NCBI RefSeq assembly: GCF_026626705.1
Contig: NZ_JAPNKC010000001.1
Location: 12,401,001 to 12,465,000 of the forward strand
DNA from: Pyxidicoccus sp. MSG2
GTDB taxonomy: Bacteria > Myxococcota > Myxococcia > Myxococcales > Myxococcaceae
Length of the DNA: 64,000 nt
Direction of reading: 5' to 3'
A program made the position numbers and the translations under genes. Within the stretch, counting starts at the first letter, position 1. The number at the start of each line of letters is the position of its first letter. A model generated the notes under the pieces. The model saw only the letters and a program-made list of their open reading frames with translations. It ran no database searches and had not been told where the DNA came from. Of this stretch, positions 8,903 to 16,330 are shown piece by piece.

Positions 8903-11362
8903 TCAACCTTCCGAGCGCAGCACCGACATCGGGTCCACACGCGAGGCTCGTCGGGCCGGCAGCCAGCTGGCGAGCAGGGCCACGCAGAGCAGGAGGAGCG
9001 CCACCCCCGCGAGGACGAGCGGGTCCGTGGTGCTCACTCCGTACACGAGCCCCGCGAGCACACGGCTCAGCCCCAACGCCGCCACCACGCCGAGCACCAC
9101 CCCGAGCCCCGCGAGCAGCACCGCCTGGCGGAGCACCAGCCCCAGCACGTCCCCCGCTGTCGCCCCCAGGGCGAAGCGGATGCCGAACTCCCGCGTGCGC
9201 TGCGCCACCGCGTAGGACACCACGGCCGCGAGCCCCGCCACGGAGAGCAGCAACGCCACCGCGCCGAAGGCCCCCAGCAGCAGGAGGCTGAAACGTCTCG
9301 AGGCCAGTGAGCCCGTGAGCAGGCTCTCCATCGTGCTCAGCCGCATTGGCAACTCGGGAGCAAGCTCGCGCAGCACCGGCCGCGCCGCGGCAACCAGGGC
9401 CGTGGAGCCCACCGGGCCGTACACGGCGAGGTGGAAGCGGGAGAAGGCCCGCGTCCGCTGCCGGGAGCAGCCATAGAACATGGGCCTGGGCTTCTCATCC
9501 AGGCCGCGCTCGCGCACGTCCGCCACCACGCCGACGATGGTGAAGGGACGCAGGTCTCCGTCCATGTTGCCGAACTGGATGAGCTTGCCCAGCGGGTCCT
9601 CGTGGGGCCAGCGGGCCTTCGCGAGCGACTCGCTGATGACCGCCACGTGCGGCGCATCGAAGGTGTCGCGCTCATCGAACAGGCGCCCACGCACCCGCGG
9701 GATGCCGAGCGCGTGGAAGTAGCCCTCACTCGCCACGCGGAACTCGGCGGAGCCCGTGCGCTCGGGCTCCCTCGCCAGCCGCCCGAAGTCCTCGAAGCTT
9801 CCCACCTCGTCGGGGCGGTTGAGCACGAGGAAGGTGCCATCGCCCCCCTCGCCTCCCTCGAGCGGGAAGACGCTCACGGCCCCCACCGCGCGCACGCCGG
9901 GCAGCGCGCCCAGCCTCGTGAGCAGCTGCTCCTGCAGTTGGACGTTGCGCAGCCCCTGCGCCGTGCCCTCGGCCGGAGGAAGCACGAGGCCGACCACCGC
10001 GACGTCCTCGGTGCGATAGCCCGGGTCCAGCGAGAGCAGGCTCATCATGCTGCGTCCGAGCAACGCCGCCCCCACCAGCAGGACCAGCGCGAGCGCGAGC
10101 TGCCCCACGACCAGGGCACGGCGCATGCGGTCGGCGCCCCCTCCCCCCGTCTGCGTGCGCCCCGCCTGCACCAACGCGGCCCACGGGCTCTGGCGCGCCG
10201 CGCGCAGCGCCGTCACCAGTCCCAGTCCCATCGCGAGCAGCAGCGACAGCCCCAGCGCGAAGAGGAGCGCCGTGGCGTTCACCTCCACCTCCCCCACGCG
10301 CGGCAGGTGGCCCGGCTCCAGCGCGAGCAACGCGCTCACACTCCAGGTGGCGAACACGGCTCCGAGCGCTCCCCCCGCCAACGACAACAGCAGCGACTCC
10401 GTGAGAAACCGCCACACCAGCGCGCCGGGCCCCGCGCCCAGCGCCACGTGGACGGCGAGCTCGCGCCCGCGGGAGGCAGCGCGGGCGAGAAGCAGGTTGG
10501 TGACGTTGGCGCCCGCCACCAGCAGCAGGAAGGCCGCGGCCCCCAACAGCATGTAGAGCGTGGGCCGGACATGTCCCACCAGGCTCTCCCGGAGGGGCAC
10601 CACGGCGATGTCACGCATGCGGGTGTCCTGGCCGTGGAGCTCCGCGAGCTCCCGGGCGATTCCAGTCAGCTCCGTTCGCGCGGCCGCCACGGTGACACCC
10701 TCCGCCAGCCGGCCCACCACCCGCCAGTTGTGCGCGGTCCGGCTGGGCAGGCGCGCCTCCAGCTCGCGTGGAATCCACAACTGAGTGCCCACCGGGTAGT
10801 CGAAGGACTCGGGCATCACCCCCACCACCGTGTAGGCACGCCCCTCGAAGGTGAGGGTTCGAGCCAGGGGAAGCGGCCGCGAGCCCAGGTACCGCTTCCA
10901 GAAGGCCTGGCTCACCACCACCACGGGAGCGCCTCCCGCCTGCTGCTCGTCCCTGGCGAACAGACGCCCTTGGACCGGCTGCACGTCGAAGGCGGGGAAG
11001 AAGTCGCGAGAGGCGAGCGCCAGCGTGGCGAAGGCAGGCTCGTCTGCGCCGGTGACGGCGACACTCGCCGTGTCCGAGACCTGGGCCAGCGCCGCGACGG
11101 TGCGGCTCCGGGCCTGCACGTCCTCGAAGTTGGGGTCCGAGAACCGCATCGAGTGGCCGTCGGCCGCCACCTGGGAGAGCTGCACGAGGCGCTCGGGTCG
11201 TGGATAGGGCAAGGGGCGCAGCAGCACCCCTTCCACCACACTGAAGAGCGCGGTGCTTGCCCCGATGCCCGATGCGAGCAACAGGATGCACCCCAGCGTG
11301 AACCCCGGGCTGCGCCGCAGTGCGCGCAGCGTCTGACGCAATCCACCCCAGTGGATGTCCAC
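8903..11362 (-). CDS. ADOP-family ABC permease (MacB/FtsX-like, no own ATPase)
   Basis: An 819-residue permease with the duplicated MacB_PCD-FtsX / MacB_PCD-FtsX layout of the acidobacterial duplicated orphan permease (ADOP) group. N-terminal GGLRQTLRALRRSPGFTLG and ALFSVVEGVLLRPLPYP are typical. Periplasmic domains lie at about residues 45-265 and 445-650, with TM helices near 20-40, 270-420 (several) and 680-800 (three). Such permeases pair with a LolD/MacB-like ATPase, but neither neighbour encodes one, so the ATPase must be elsewhere. The C-terminal RRASRVDPMSVLRSEG is the conserved end of FtsX-like permeases and supports a complete gene. Confidence 0.9.
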   Translation of the reverse strand: MDIHWGGLRQTLRALRRSPGFTLGCILLLASGIGASTALFSVVEGVLLRPLPYPRPERLVQLSQVAADGHSMRFSDPNFEDVQARSRTVAALAQVSDTASVAVTGADEPAFATLALASRDFFPAFDVQPVQGRLFARDEQQAGGAPVVVVSQAFWKRYLGSRPLPLARTLTFEGRAYTVVGVMPESFDYPVGTQLWIPRELEARLPSRTAHNWRVVGRLAEGVTVAAARTELTGIARELAELHGQDTRMRDIAVVPLRESLVGHVRPTLYMLLGAAAFLLLVAGANVTNLLLARAASRGRELAVHVALGAGPGALVWRFLTESLLLSLAGGALGAVFATWSVSALLALEPGHLPRVGEVEVNATALLFALGLSLLLAMGLGLVTALRAARQSPWAALVQAGRTQTGGGGADRMRRALVVGQLALALVLLVGAALLGRSMMSLLSLDPGYRTEDVAVVGLVLPPAEGTAQGLRNVQLQEQLLTRLGALPGVRAVGAVSVFPLEGGEGGDGTFLVLNRPDEVGSFEDFGRLAREPERTGSAEFRVASEGYFHALGIPRVRGRLFDERDTFDAPHVAVISESLAKARWPHEDPLGKLIQFGNMDGDLRPFTIVGVVADVRERGLDEKPRPMFYGCSRQRTRAFSRFHLAVYGPVGSTALVAAARPVLRELAPELPMRLSTMESLLTGSLASRRFSLLLLGAFGAVALLLSVAGLAAVVSYAVAQRTREFGIRFALGATAGDVLGLVLRQAVLLAGLGVVLGVVAALGLSRVLAGLVYGVSTTDPLVLAGVALLLLCVALLASWLPARRASRVDPMSVLRSEG

Positions 11363-11459
11363 GCGAGAATCCTCCCGGCGCCGGAGTGGGCGCCCGGGGG
11401 GGCTACGCCCGCGGCGTCGGATGATTGCATCGCCGCGCGGAGTCTCCCGCTCTCCCCCG

Positions 11460-12704
11460 CTATTCGCCAGCCGGAGCCTGTCGGGTCACCGGGCGCGGCG
11501 GCCTTTCCTCCCGGAACACGAGCAGTCCATCCATGACCGTTGCCCAGGGGGCCGTCATCCACGTGTAGTTCACGGGACGGGCCGCCCTGGACCCGAGCTC
11601 ACGAAGCTGACGCTCCTCCACATACCGGGTGTCCGAGGTGTGGCCCGAGAACGCCCAGGCCTCCAGGGAGTCGGCGCGCGCGGGCTCGAGGGTATACGTG
11701 CGCGCCGTGCTGGCGAGGGAATAGCTCCCCGCGAGCGCCGAGAAGCCCAGCACGAAGGACTGGTCCCCGAACTTCGCCTGGACATGGGAGCCGAAGGGAA
11801 TCCGAGGTCCGCCGCCATCATCCAGACGCTGGAGGTCCCTGGCCGCATGAATCGTGGCAAGCCAGACGATGGCCTTCCTGGGCGTGGGTGACTGGGACAG
11901 GTGCCATTCCAGGTTCGTGAACATGGAATGGTCACGGTCGTTGAAATCGCTCCAGTCCGTGGGACCTCCGGTCGGCGCCGGGGAGCGGGACATCACGGCC
12001 ACCAGACGCGCGAAGAACCGCTCCAGGTTGCGAGCCATCCGCAGGTGGTCCCTCGTCCCGGAGGTCGCGGCGCCTCCGCGACTGGAGAGCACCGACTCCA
12101 GCTCCTTCCAACAGCCCTGGATGAACTTCGCTGTCTGCACCGTGTACGGGTGGGCGTCGTCGTACCGCCAGGACATGTAACGCTCGATTTCCGCGCCACA
12201 TTCGGCCTGCCTGGGGCCCGCCAGGGCGGGGATGAGCTCACGCGGCATCTCCCGCTGTGCGTAGGTCCCCCGGTTGACCTGGTCATCGATGCCTCCAGCG
12301 ACGAGGGTTCCCGCCTCGAGCCACCGGGTCAGGAGCGGAATCAGGGGCGCCACCTCCTGGTTCGCCCACATTCCGCCCACCGCCGCGGCGACCATGTCCT
12401 CGCTGATGGGCTGGCCCGCCGCCAGCCGCTCCTGGATGCGGAGGAAGTCGTAGATGCCCGACTCGATGAAGAAGGCGTCGTAGTGGCACTCCTCCACGAG
12501 CCGGCGGGTCAGCTCCACCTTGAAGGCGAGCGTCCTCGCGCTTCCATGGTGGGACTCCTCCCCGAGCAGCGCGAGGCGCTTGTCGCAGAGGTCGCGGACA
12601 ACCCGGTCCATGTCGGAGACCTCCCCTCCTCCTGGCGCCGGTATTTCGCGGGAGGACATGGCACAGCTCGACAACAAGGGGAGCAGGAGCAGGAGGTATC
12701 TCAT
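11460..12704 (-). CDS. Erythromycin-esterase-family lipoprotein
   Basis: A 414-residue protein with a lipoprotein signal (MRYLLLLLPLLSSC, lipid-attachment Cys14). The mature part carries the erythromycin esterase / EreA-like fold pattern: LALLGEESHHGSARTLAFKV near residue 45 with the conserved GE-SHG-type segment, DAFFIESG near 75, and later YMSWRYDDAH and an aligned His-rich segment. Family members hydrolyse macrolide lactones or other esters, but many myxobacterial copies have unknown substrates; a lipid anchor implies envelope rather than cytosolic action. Its start overlaps the end of the upstream truncated GyrB-like frame by 4 bp. Confidence 0.82.
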   Translation of the reverse strand: MRYLLLLLPLLSSCAMSSREIPAPGGGEVSDMDRVVRDLCDKRLALLGEESHHGSARTLAFKVELTRRLVEECHYDAFFIESGIYDFLRIQERLAAGQPISEDMVAAAVGGMWANQEVAPLIPLLTRWLEAGTLVAGGIDDQVNRGTYAQREMPRELIPALAGPRQAECGAEIERYMSWRYDDAHPYTVQTAKFIQGCWKELESVLSSRGGAATSGTRDHLRMARNLERFFARLVAVMSRSPAPTGGPTDWSDFNDRDHSMFTNLEWHLSQSPTPRKAIVWLATIHAARDLQRLDDGGGPRIPFGSHVQAKFGDQSFVLGFSALAGSYSLASTARTYTLEPARADSLEAWAFSGHTSDTRYVEERQLRELGSRAARPVNYTWMTAPWATVMDGLLVFREERPPRPVTRQAPAGE

Positions 12705-13654
12705 GGCCAGACTTTCTCGGAAGCAGGACCGCCACGCGGTAACGCTCGCGGCGGCTCACATTCCTCACCCTCCCCGTCGGGCGGCTTCGATTCCCGCCGC
12801 CTCCACTTTTTCGAGGACGAGCTCCTGCTGGTGTGCATGCGCACCGTGTTGGCGTAGGACCACGTGTCGCCCTCGGCCTCACACCACTGGAGCGCGCACC
12901 GGACGCGGAAGCCCTCCCACTGGACGTCGAAGGCCAGCGGCTCGGGATGGCGGCGCGGCACGTCCGCGGTGAGCTCCAAGAGCCGCTCGGCCACGCCTCC
13001 GGCGTAGTACAGCCGCGTGCTTTCGCCCGTCCGGTGGTCCGTGAAGTGGGCCCGCACCCCGGGGACCAGGAACGCCAGCTCCCTGCACCGGCGCGAGAGA
13101 TTCTCCGCGTCGAACACCGTCGTCTCGAAGAGGGTGGCATCGGGGACGAGACGGATGCGGATGCCCTTCTCGGCGGCGATGGGCAGCGGCTCCGCCGGCT
13201 GGACCTCCCGGGCCTCCCTCGTGGAATGCCCCTCGACTCCGGACAGGTGCCACTGGCGCGTCCCTTCCCATGTGTCCACCTCATAGCGGGACGAGAGCAC
13301 GAGGGAGCTGGGCACGCCGATGCTCCAGCTCCAACGACGAAGCATGCTGTCCCTGCCCCACTCGGGCTCCAGTTGCCTGAAGCCGCGTCCGCGCACCACC
13401 TCGGCCAACTCCGCCGGGGGCGCGAAGCGGCCGGTGGAGAAGAGGGAAACGGCCCCCTCCGTGCCCACCTCCAGCGCGAAGTCCCGGCACGCGCCCCGCC
13501 GCGCGTCCCAGTAGACCGCGTTCAGCATGAAGTGGACGAGATGGTGCAGCCCGCCGGCGCCCGTGTCCCCGACGAACGCCGCCGGCCGCCCGCGCACGAC
13601 AGGCAACGTGAGCTCCCTGACGTCGTCAGCCGTGTACGTAGAGCTCTCAGCCAC
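12701..13654 (-). pseudogene. Truncated, degenerate DNA gyrase B-like gene
   Basis: From GTG 13654, with GGAGG upstream, the protein begins YTADDVRELTLPVVRGRPAA and continues GGLHHLVHFMLNAVYWDARR, clearly GyrB-like. The transducer-like domain follows (FDAENLSRRCRELAFLVPG, YYAGGVAERLLELT, LQWCEAEGDTWSYANTVRMH). In the ATPase domain the expected EVVDN is FMLNA, and the DNGRGIP and glycine-rich lid motifs are absent, so ATP binding and hydrolysis should be lost. Homology stops near 12830, where TOPRIM should follow; the last ~40 residues are read through a tRNA-3'-end-like repeat and are not GyrB. The frame is otherwise clean, so it may still be expressed as a short protein. Confidence 0.68.
12781..12807 (+). 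repeat. tRNA/tmRNA 3'-end-like direct repeat, copy 1 (putative att site)
   Basis: 27 bp identical to 17387-17413. It contains a T-loop-like TTCGATT, the 3' half of a T stem (CCCGC) and an acceptor 3' strand CGCCTCCAC. The 5' side of the T stem is not properly complementary (C where G53 is expected), and no tRNA body lies upstream. This is the pattern of an orphan attachment core left by site-specific integration. It abuts the point where the GyrB-like gene loses homology. Confidence 0.55.
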
Positions 13655-13722
13655 CCTGGCTCCCTCCCAACGACAGTCTACCCGAGGGCCGCCTGCTTCC
13701 CTTCTGTTTGCGCGCCTGTCCG

Positions 13723-13839
13723 CATGCCCGGTGGCATGCCTCCGACGTGACGCTGACCGTTTCCCCATCACGGTGACATGACGTGCCCCTGCGCACGCCC
13801 GGTGACAGGCCTCGGACGTGGCGCTGGCCATCCCCGCGC
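13723..13839. repeat. Diverged direct repeat pair (~46 bp, 71-bp period)
   Basis: Two copies of a GC-rich ~46-bp sequence, at about 13723-13769 and 13794-13839. Each has the core CCCGGTGxCAxGCCTCxGACG, with about 80% identity by eye. The pair lies upstream of the GyrB-like gene. No gene is seen between 13655 and 13877; the repeat may be recombination debris. Confidence 0.4.
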
Positions 13840-13877
13840 CCTGGTAGCGAGCGTGCGCTGAAAAGGGGGCTGCAACG

Positions 13878-14276
13878 GGCCCCAACCCGATGGACCGAGC
13901 GAAGGCGGGTAGCAAGCATCATCTTCTCGTGGACCGCCGAGGACACCCGTTAGCGGTGCGCCTGAAGGGGCCAATCGCCCGGACGTCAACGAGTTGCTGC
14001 CGCTGGTCGACGCCGTGCCACCCATCCGTGGGCGCAGCGGACGTCCAAGACGCAGGCCCGAAAAGATGTACGGCGACAAGGGCCGTGCCTCTCGTGCCAA
14101 CCACCGTGGCCTGCGTCAGCACGGTATCTCTCCGCGCATTGCACGGCCCGGAATCGACCCCTCCGACGCTTCCGCATGCGTGACAAGCGGCGGGCCGACA
14201 TTCACGAAGCACTCCTCCTGCTCGCCTGTGACCTCATGCAGCTACCGCGCTTGGACGGTTTTGTTAGGAACTCTAA
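13878..14276 (+). pseudogene. IS5-family transposase remnant, frameshifted and internally deleted
   Basis: The C-terminal half of an IS5-type DDE transposase survives in three frames: GPNP-DRAKAGSKHHLLVDRRG from 13878, then after a frameshift near 13965 NELLPLVDAVPPIRGRSGRP with YGDKGRASRANHRGLRQHG, then after about 14165 RRADIHEALLLLACDLMQLP. The second catalytic Asp (DKG) is visible. The block that should carry the catalytic Glu (family: RWVVERT-like) is missing between IDPS and FRMRD, a deletion of roughly 60 bp. The first third of the gene is absent. The element cannot move by itself. Confidence 0.8.
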
Positions 14277-14422
14277 ATCCCAGGAACAAACGCGATTTCC
14301 TGGATTGTGAAGCATTGGAATCCAATCAGCACTCCAAGTGTGGCTGCGTCCCCAGGGCCTGGACTGCACGATGGTAGCAGCCACGTCATCGGGCAGTCCT
14401 CCTCATCAAAAGGAGTGCGTGG

Positions 14423-14791
14423 AAGAAAGAGACCGAATCGAAGTCCGCCAACCCCAAGACCAACGAGAACGAGGAGACCGCGCGGGCGCCTGAGGGCTCG
14501 CTGAAGAATATCTCCAAGGCCGTCACCGCGCTGACCGTGGCGGCACCCCTGCTGCTGGCGCCCCCGGCCACCGCCTCCGCTGAGCCCCTCAACCAGCTGG
14601 CCATCCTGAAGGGAGCCGCGGCCTCGTCCGTCTCCGTCGAGCACCCCATCCTCAATGAGGCCATCATCCTGGCCCAGCAAACTCCTGATGGGTCGGACGA
14701 TTTGGCGCAGCAATACGGCCAGACCTACAACCAGACCTACACGGAGAGCTACACCCAAGCCCATACGGCCGACGAGACAGAGGAAGCATAG
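14423..14791 (+). CDS. RiPP precursor with Tyr-every-fourth-residue core (putative cyclophane peptide; start codon uncertain)
   Basis: An open frame of about 120 codons from KKETESKSANPK, through a leader (SLKNISKAVTALTVAAPLLL and LNQLAILKGAAASSVSVEHP), to a C-terminal core DLAQQYGQTYNQTYTESY followed by TQAHTADETEEA. Aromatic residues fall strictly every four positions (Y-Y-Y-Y-H), as expected for a substrate of a radical SAM enzyme making several three-residue cyclophanes. The adjacent gene is such an enzyme, though truncated. An AAAAGGAG ribosome-binding site at 14408-14415 is followed by TGG where a start would fit; the first usable start is GTG 14537, inside the leader. The family may be the multiple-cyclophane RiPPs (AmcA-like), from memory only. 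Confidence 0.6.
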   Translation, partial: KKETESKSANPKTNENEETARAPEGSLKNISKAVTALTVAAPLLLAPPATASAEPLNQLAILKGAAASSVSVEHPILNEAIILAQQTPDGSDDLAQQYGQTYNQTYTESYTQAHTADETEEA

Positions 14792-14906
14792 TCCCAGGTG
14801 TCTCCGCTGGTGCCGTAGTTGGACAACCTCATGAGTGCGTGTCTCCCGGGGCTGCTTCTTGGGGGAATAGTTTGACGCACTTGGAGAGTGGGAACATTGG
14901 CCTGGG

Positions 14907-14927
14907 GCCCTCCGCTGCGCGGAGGGC
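14907..14927 (+). terminator. Hairpin between RiPP precursor and maturase (attenuator-like)
   Basis: A perfect 9-bp stem with a 3-nt loop (GCCCTCCGC tgc GCGGAGGGC). It lies 115 bp after the precursor stop and 40 bp before the radical SAM start. Such partial terminators often set a high precursor-to-enzyme ratio in RiPP operons. The T-rich tail is weak. Confidence 0.5.
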
Positions 14928-14966
14928 TCCATCTTCATCGTCCTTGGCTTTGAAGACGAGGCAGTA

Positions 14967-15563
14967 ATGACCACTGCGATCAACAACTACATCCTGAAGA
15001 GCACTTCGTTCTGCAACATCAATTGCTCTTACTGCTACATCTTCAACCTGAAGGACACTACCTTCCGCACCAAGGCGAAGGTGATGCCACTGGATGTACT
15101 GGATGCCGCCGCCGCCCAGATTTCGGAACTGGCGGTGCAGCAGAAGGTCAAGAGCGTCAGCGTCACCTTCCACGGCGGCGAGCCGATGCTGGCGGGCCCG
15201 GAGCGGTTCGCGGGCGCGCGAAAGGGCACGGACGCCGCGCGCCAACAGTGCGGGCGGATTTGCGCCGACGCCGTGAGACGAGGGCCGGGCTACGCGCCAC
15301 TCGTGGTGCGCGCGTTAGGGGCTCGTGGCGCGTGTCCAGGCCAGACGAGCGGGCCACCGTCGACGCACGGCTCGTGGCGAGTGCTGGGGCTCGTGGCGAG
15401 CGTCCAGGCAAACTGGACGAGGGCCACATCGACGCGCGCCTCGTGGTGCGCGCTGGGGGCTCGCCGCGAGCATCCAGGCAAGCTGGACGCGGGCAACAGG
15501 ACCCGTCGACGTTGCCGCCCAGGTATCAGCGGCCCGTATCAATCCGGAGGACGACCGGATTGA
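14967..15563 (+). pseudogene. Truncated radical SAM peptide maturase
   Basis: The first ~80 residues are a clear radical SAM N-terminus: NYILKSTSFCNINCSYCYIF with the [4Fe-4S]-binding CxxxCxxC (Cys16, Cys20, Cys23), then VKSVSVTFHGGEPMLAGPER with the GGEP SAM-binding motif at about residues 70-73. This matches SPASM-type maturases of cyclophane RiPPs (FxsB/AmcB-like). After about 15225 the frame runs into low-complexity repeat sequence and contains no enzyme; the barrel's second half and the SPASM domain (about 300 residues) are missing. The ATG at 14967 follows GAGG. The enzyme cannot be functional from this locus. Confidence 0.8.
15274..15513. repeat. Tandem degenerate ~70-bp repeat (three units plus a partial)
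   Basis: Units begin at about 15300, 15371 and 15440, each starting CTCGTGG(T/C)G(C/A)G and containing GTCCAGGCAAACTGGACG or a close variant, with a partial unit from about 15274. The array directly follows the truncation point of the radical SAM gene and stops just before the orphan gene ending at 15526. It is too long-period and too diverged to be a CRISPR. Confidence 0.55.
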
Positions 15564-15969
15564 ACTCCATGTACATGCTCGCGAATCCGACGTCAGGACC
15601 GTTCCGGTCGCCCTGAATCACCCAGCGGGCCACGAGATCGTTGGGCTGACCGTGGAACACGTCCTTCTCCCAGGTGGTATCCCGGTAGCGAACCTCCGAC
15701 TGCTTCGTCAGGACATCTTTGATCACCCCGGGGCCAGGCAGCACATACTCCGGCGTCACAGCCGAGCCAACGACAGTCGTGTAGTCCCACCCCGCCTCGG
15801 TTGCGGACATTCCGTATTCAATCCGGAACGCTCGCCGGTCGTCCCTGACGTGCACGCGCGCCCAGACATGGATATCGACCTTGCCCCAGAAGTCGTTGTC
15901 TCCCTGCCTGTGTTCCCTAGGCACGAACGTAATTGGCTTTACAGGCACTGTATGATCGACGATTGGCAT
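15526..15969 (-). CDS. Hypothetical protein (beta-rich, orphan)
   Basis: 147 residues from ATG 15969 with a strong GGAGGGG 4 bp upstream. The sequence is rich in beta-prone and aromatic residues (DNDFWGKVDIHVWARVHV, RAFRIEYGMSATEAGWDYTT, ending FNPVVLRIDTGR) and has no signal peptide or TM helix. No family is recognised. It is the second gene of a likely pair with the gene at 16061-16330 (91 bp apart, same strand). Composition fits the host, suggesting a real gene stranded in the scar region. Confidence 0.6.
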   Translation of the reverse strand: MPIVDHTVPVKPITFVPREHRQGDNDFWGKVDIHVWARVHVRDDRRAFRIEYGMSATEAGWDYTTVVGSAVTPEYVLPGPGVIKDVLTKQSEVRYRDTTWEKDVFHGQPNDLVARWVIQGDRNGPDVGFASMYMEFNPVVLRIDTGR

Positions 15970-16060
15970 TGGCCCCTCCGAGCCGGCAAAACCACCGGCT
16001 CATAGACGGTACACGGCCGCCAGGGCGTTTACAATTCAACGGCGAGGACGCTTCCCTGGG

Positions 16061-16330
16061 TCAGCGGAGGGAAATGCCCTTGATGCGCACGACAGGGCGG
16101 CGTCGGGAGACGCCGCCCTGGACGATCTGCGCGTTCATCGCAACGCGCCGGTCCTGGAAGTTCCGGATGTCCGGCACCGGCGTCACCTCCAACGTGCGAC
16201 CAATGAACTGGCGCGCATTCGGGGACGCGTTCTCCACGCGGATGTGCCACTCGGAGCCCAGCTCGCCCCCTGCGGCCATCTTGTTGGTGTTGCTCTCCCA
16301 GTAGATGACTCCAAACAGGTCTGCATCCAT
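16061..16330 (-). CDS. Small hypothetical protein (beta-rich)
   Basis: 89 residues from ATG 16330, preceded by GGAG about 6 bp upstream: MDADLFGVIYWESNTNKMAA, SEWHIRVENASPNARQFIGR, ending VVRIKGISLR. It looks like a compact soluble beta domain with no export signal, and no family is recognised. It is upstream of, and probably co-transcribed with, the 147-residue hypothetical gene. The two may encode subunits or a toxin/immunity-like pair, but nothing in the sequence proves this. Confidence 0.55.
   Translation of the reverse strand: MDADLFGVIYWESNTNKMAAGGELGSEWHIRVENASPNARQFIGRTLEVTPVPDIRNFQDRRVAMNAQIVQGGVSRRRPVVRIKGISLR

Noticed and set aside
9431..11536. 701-codon open frame on the + strand
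   Set aside because: It is antisense to the ADOP permease, Arg/His/Gln-rich with no family resemblance; a typical GC-rich shadow.
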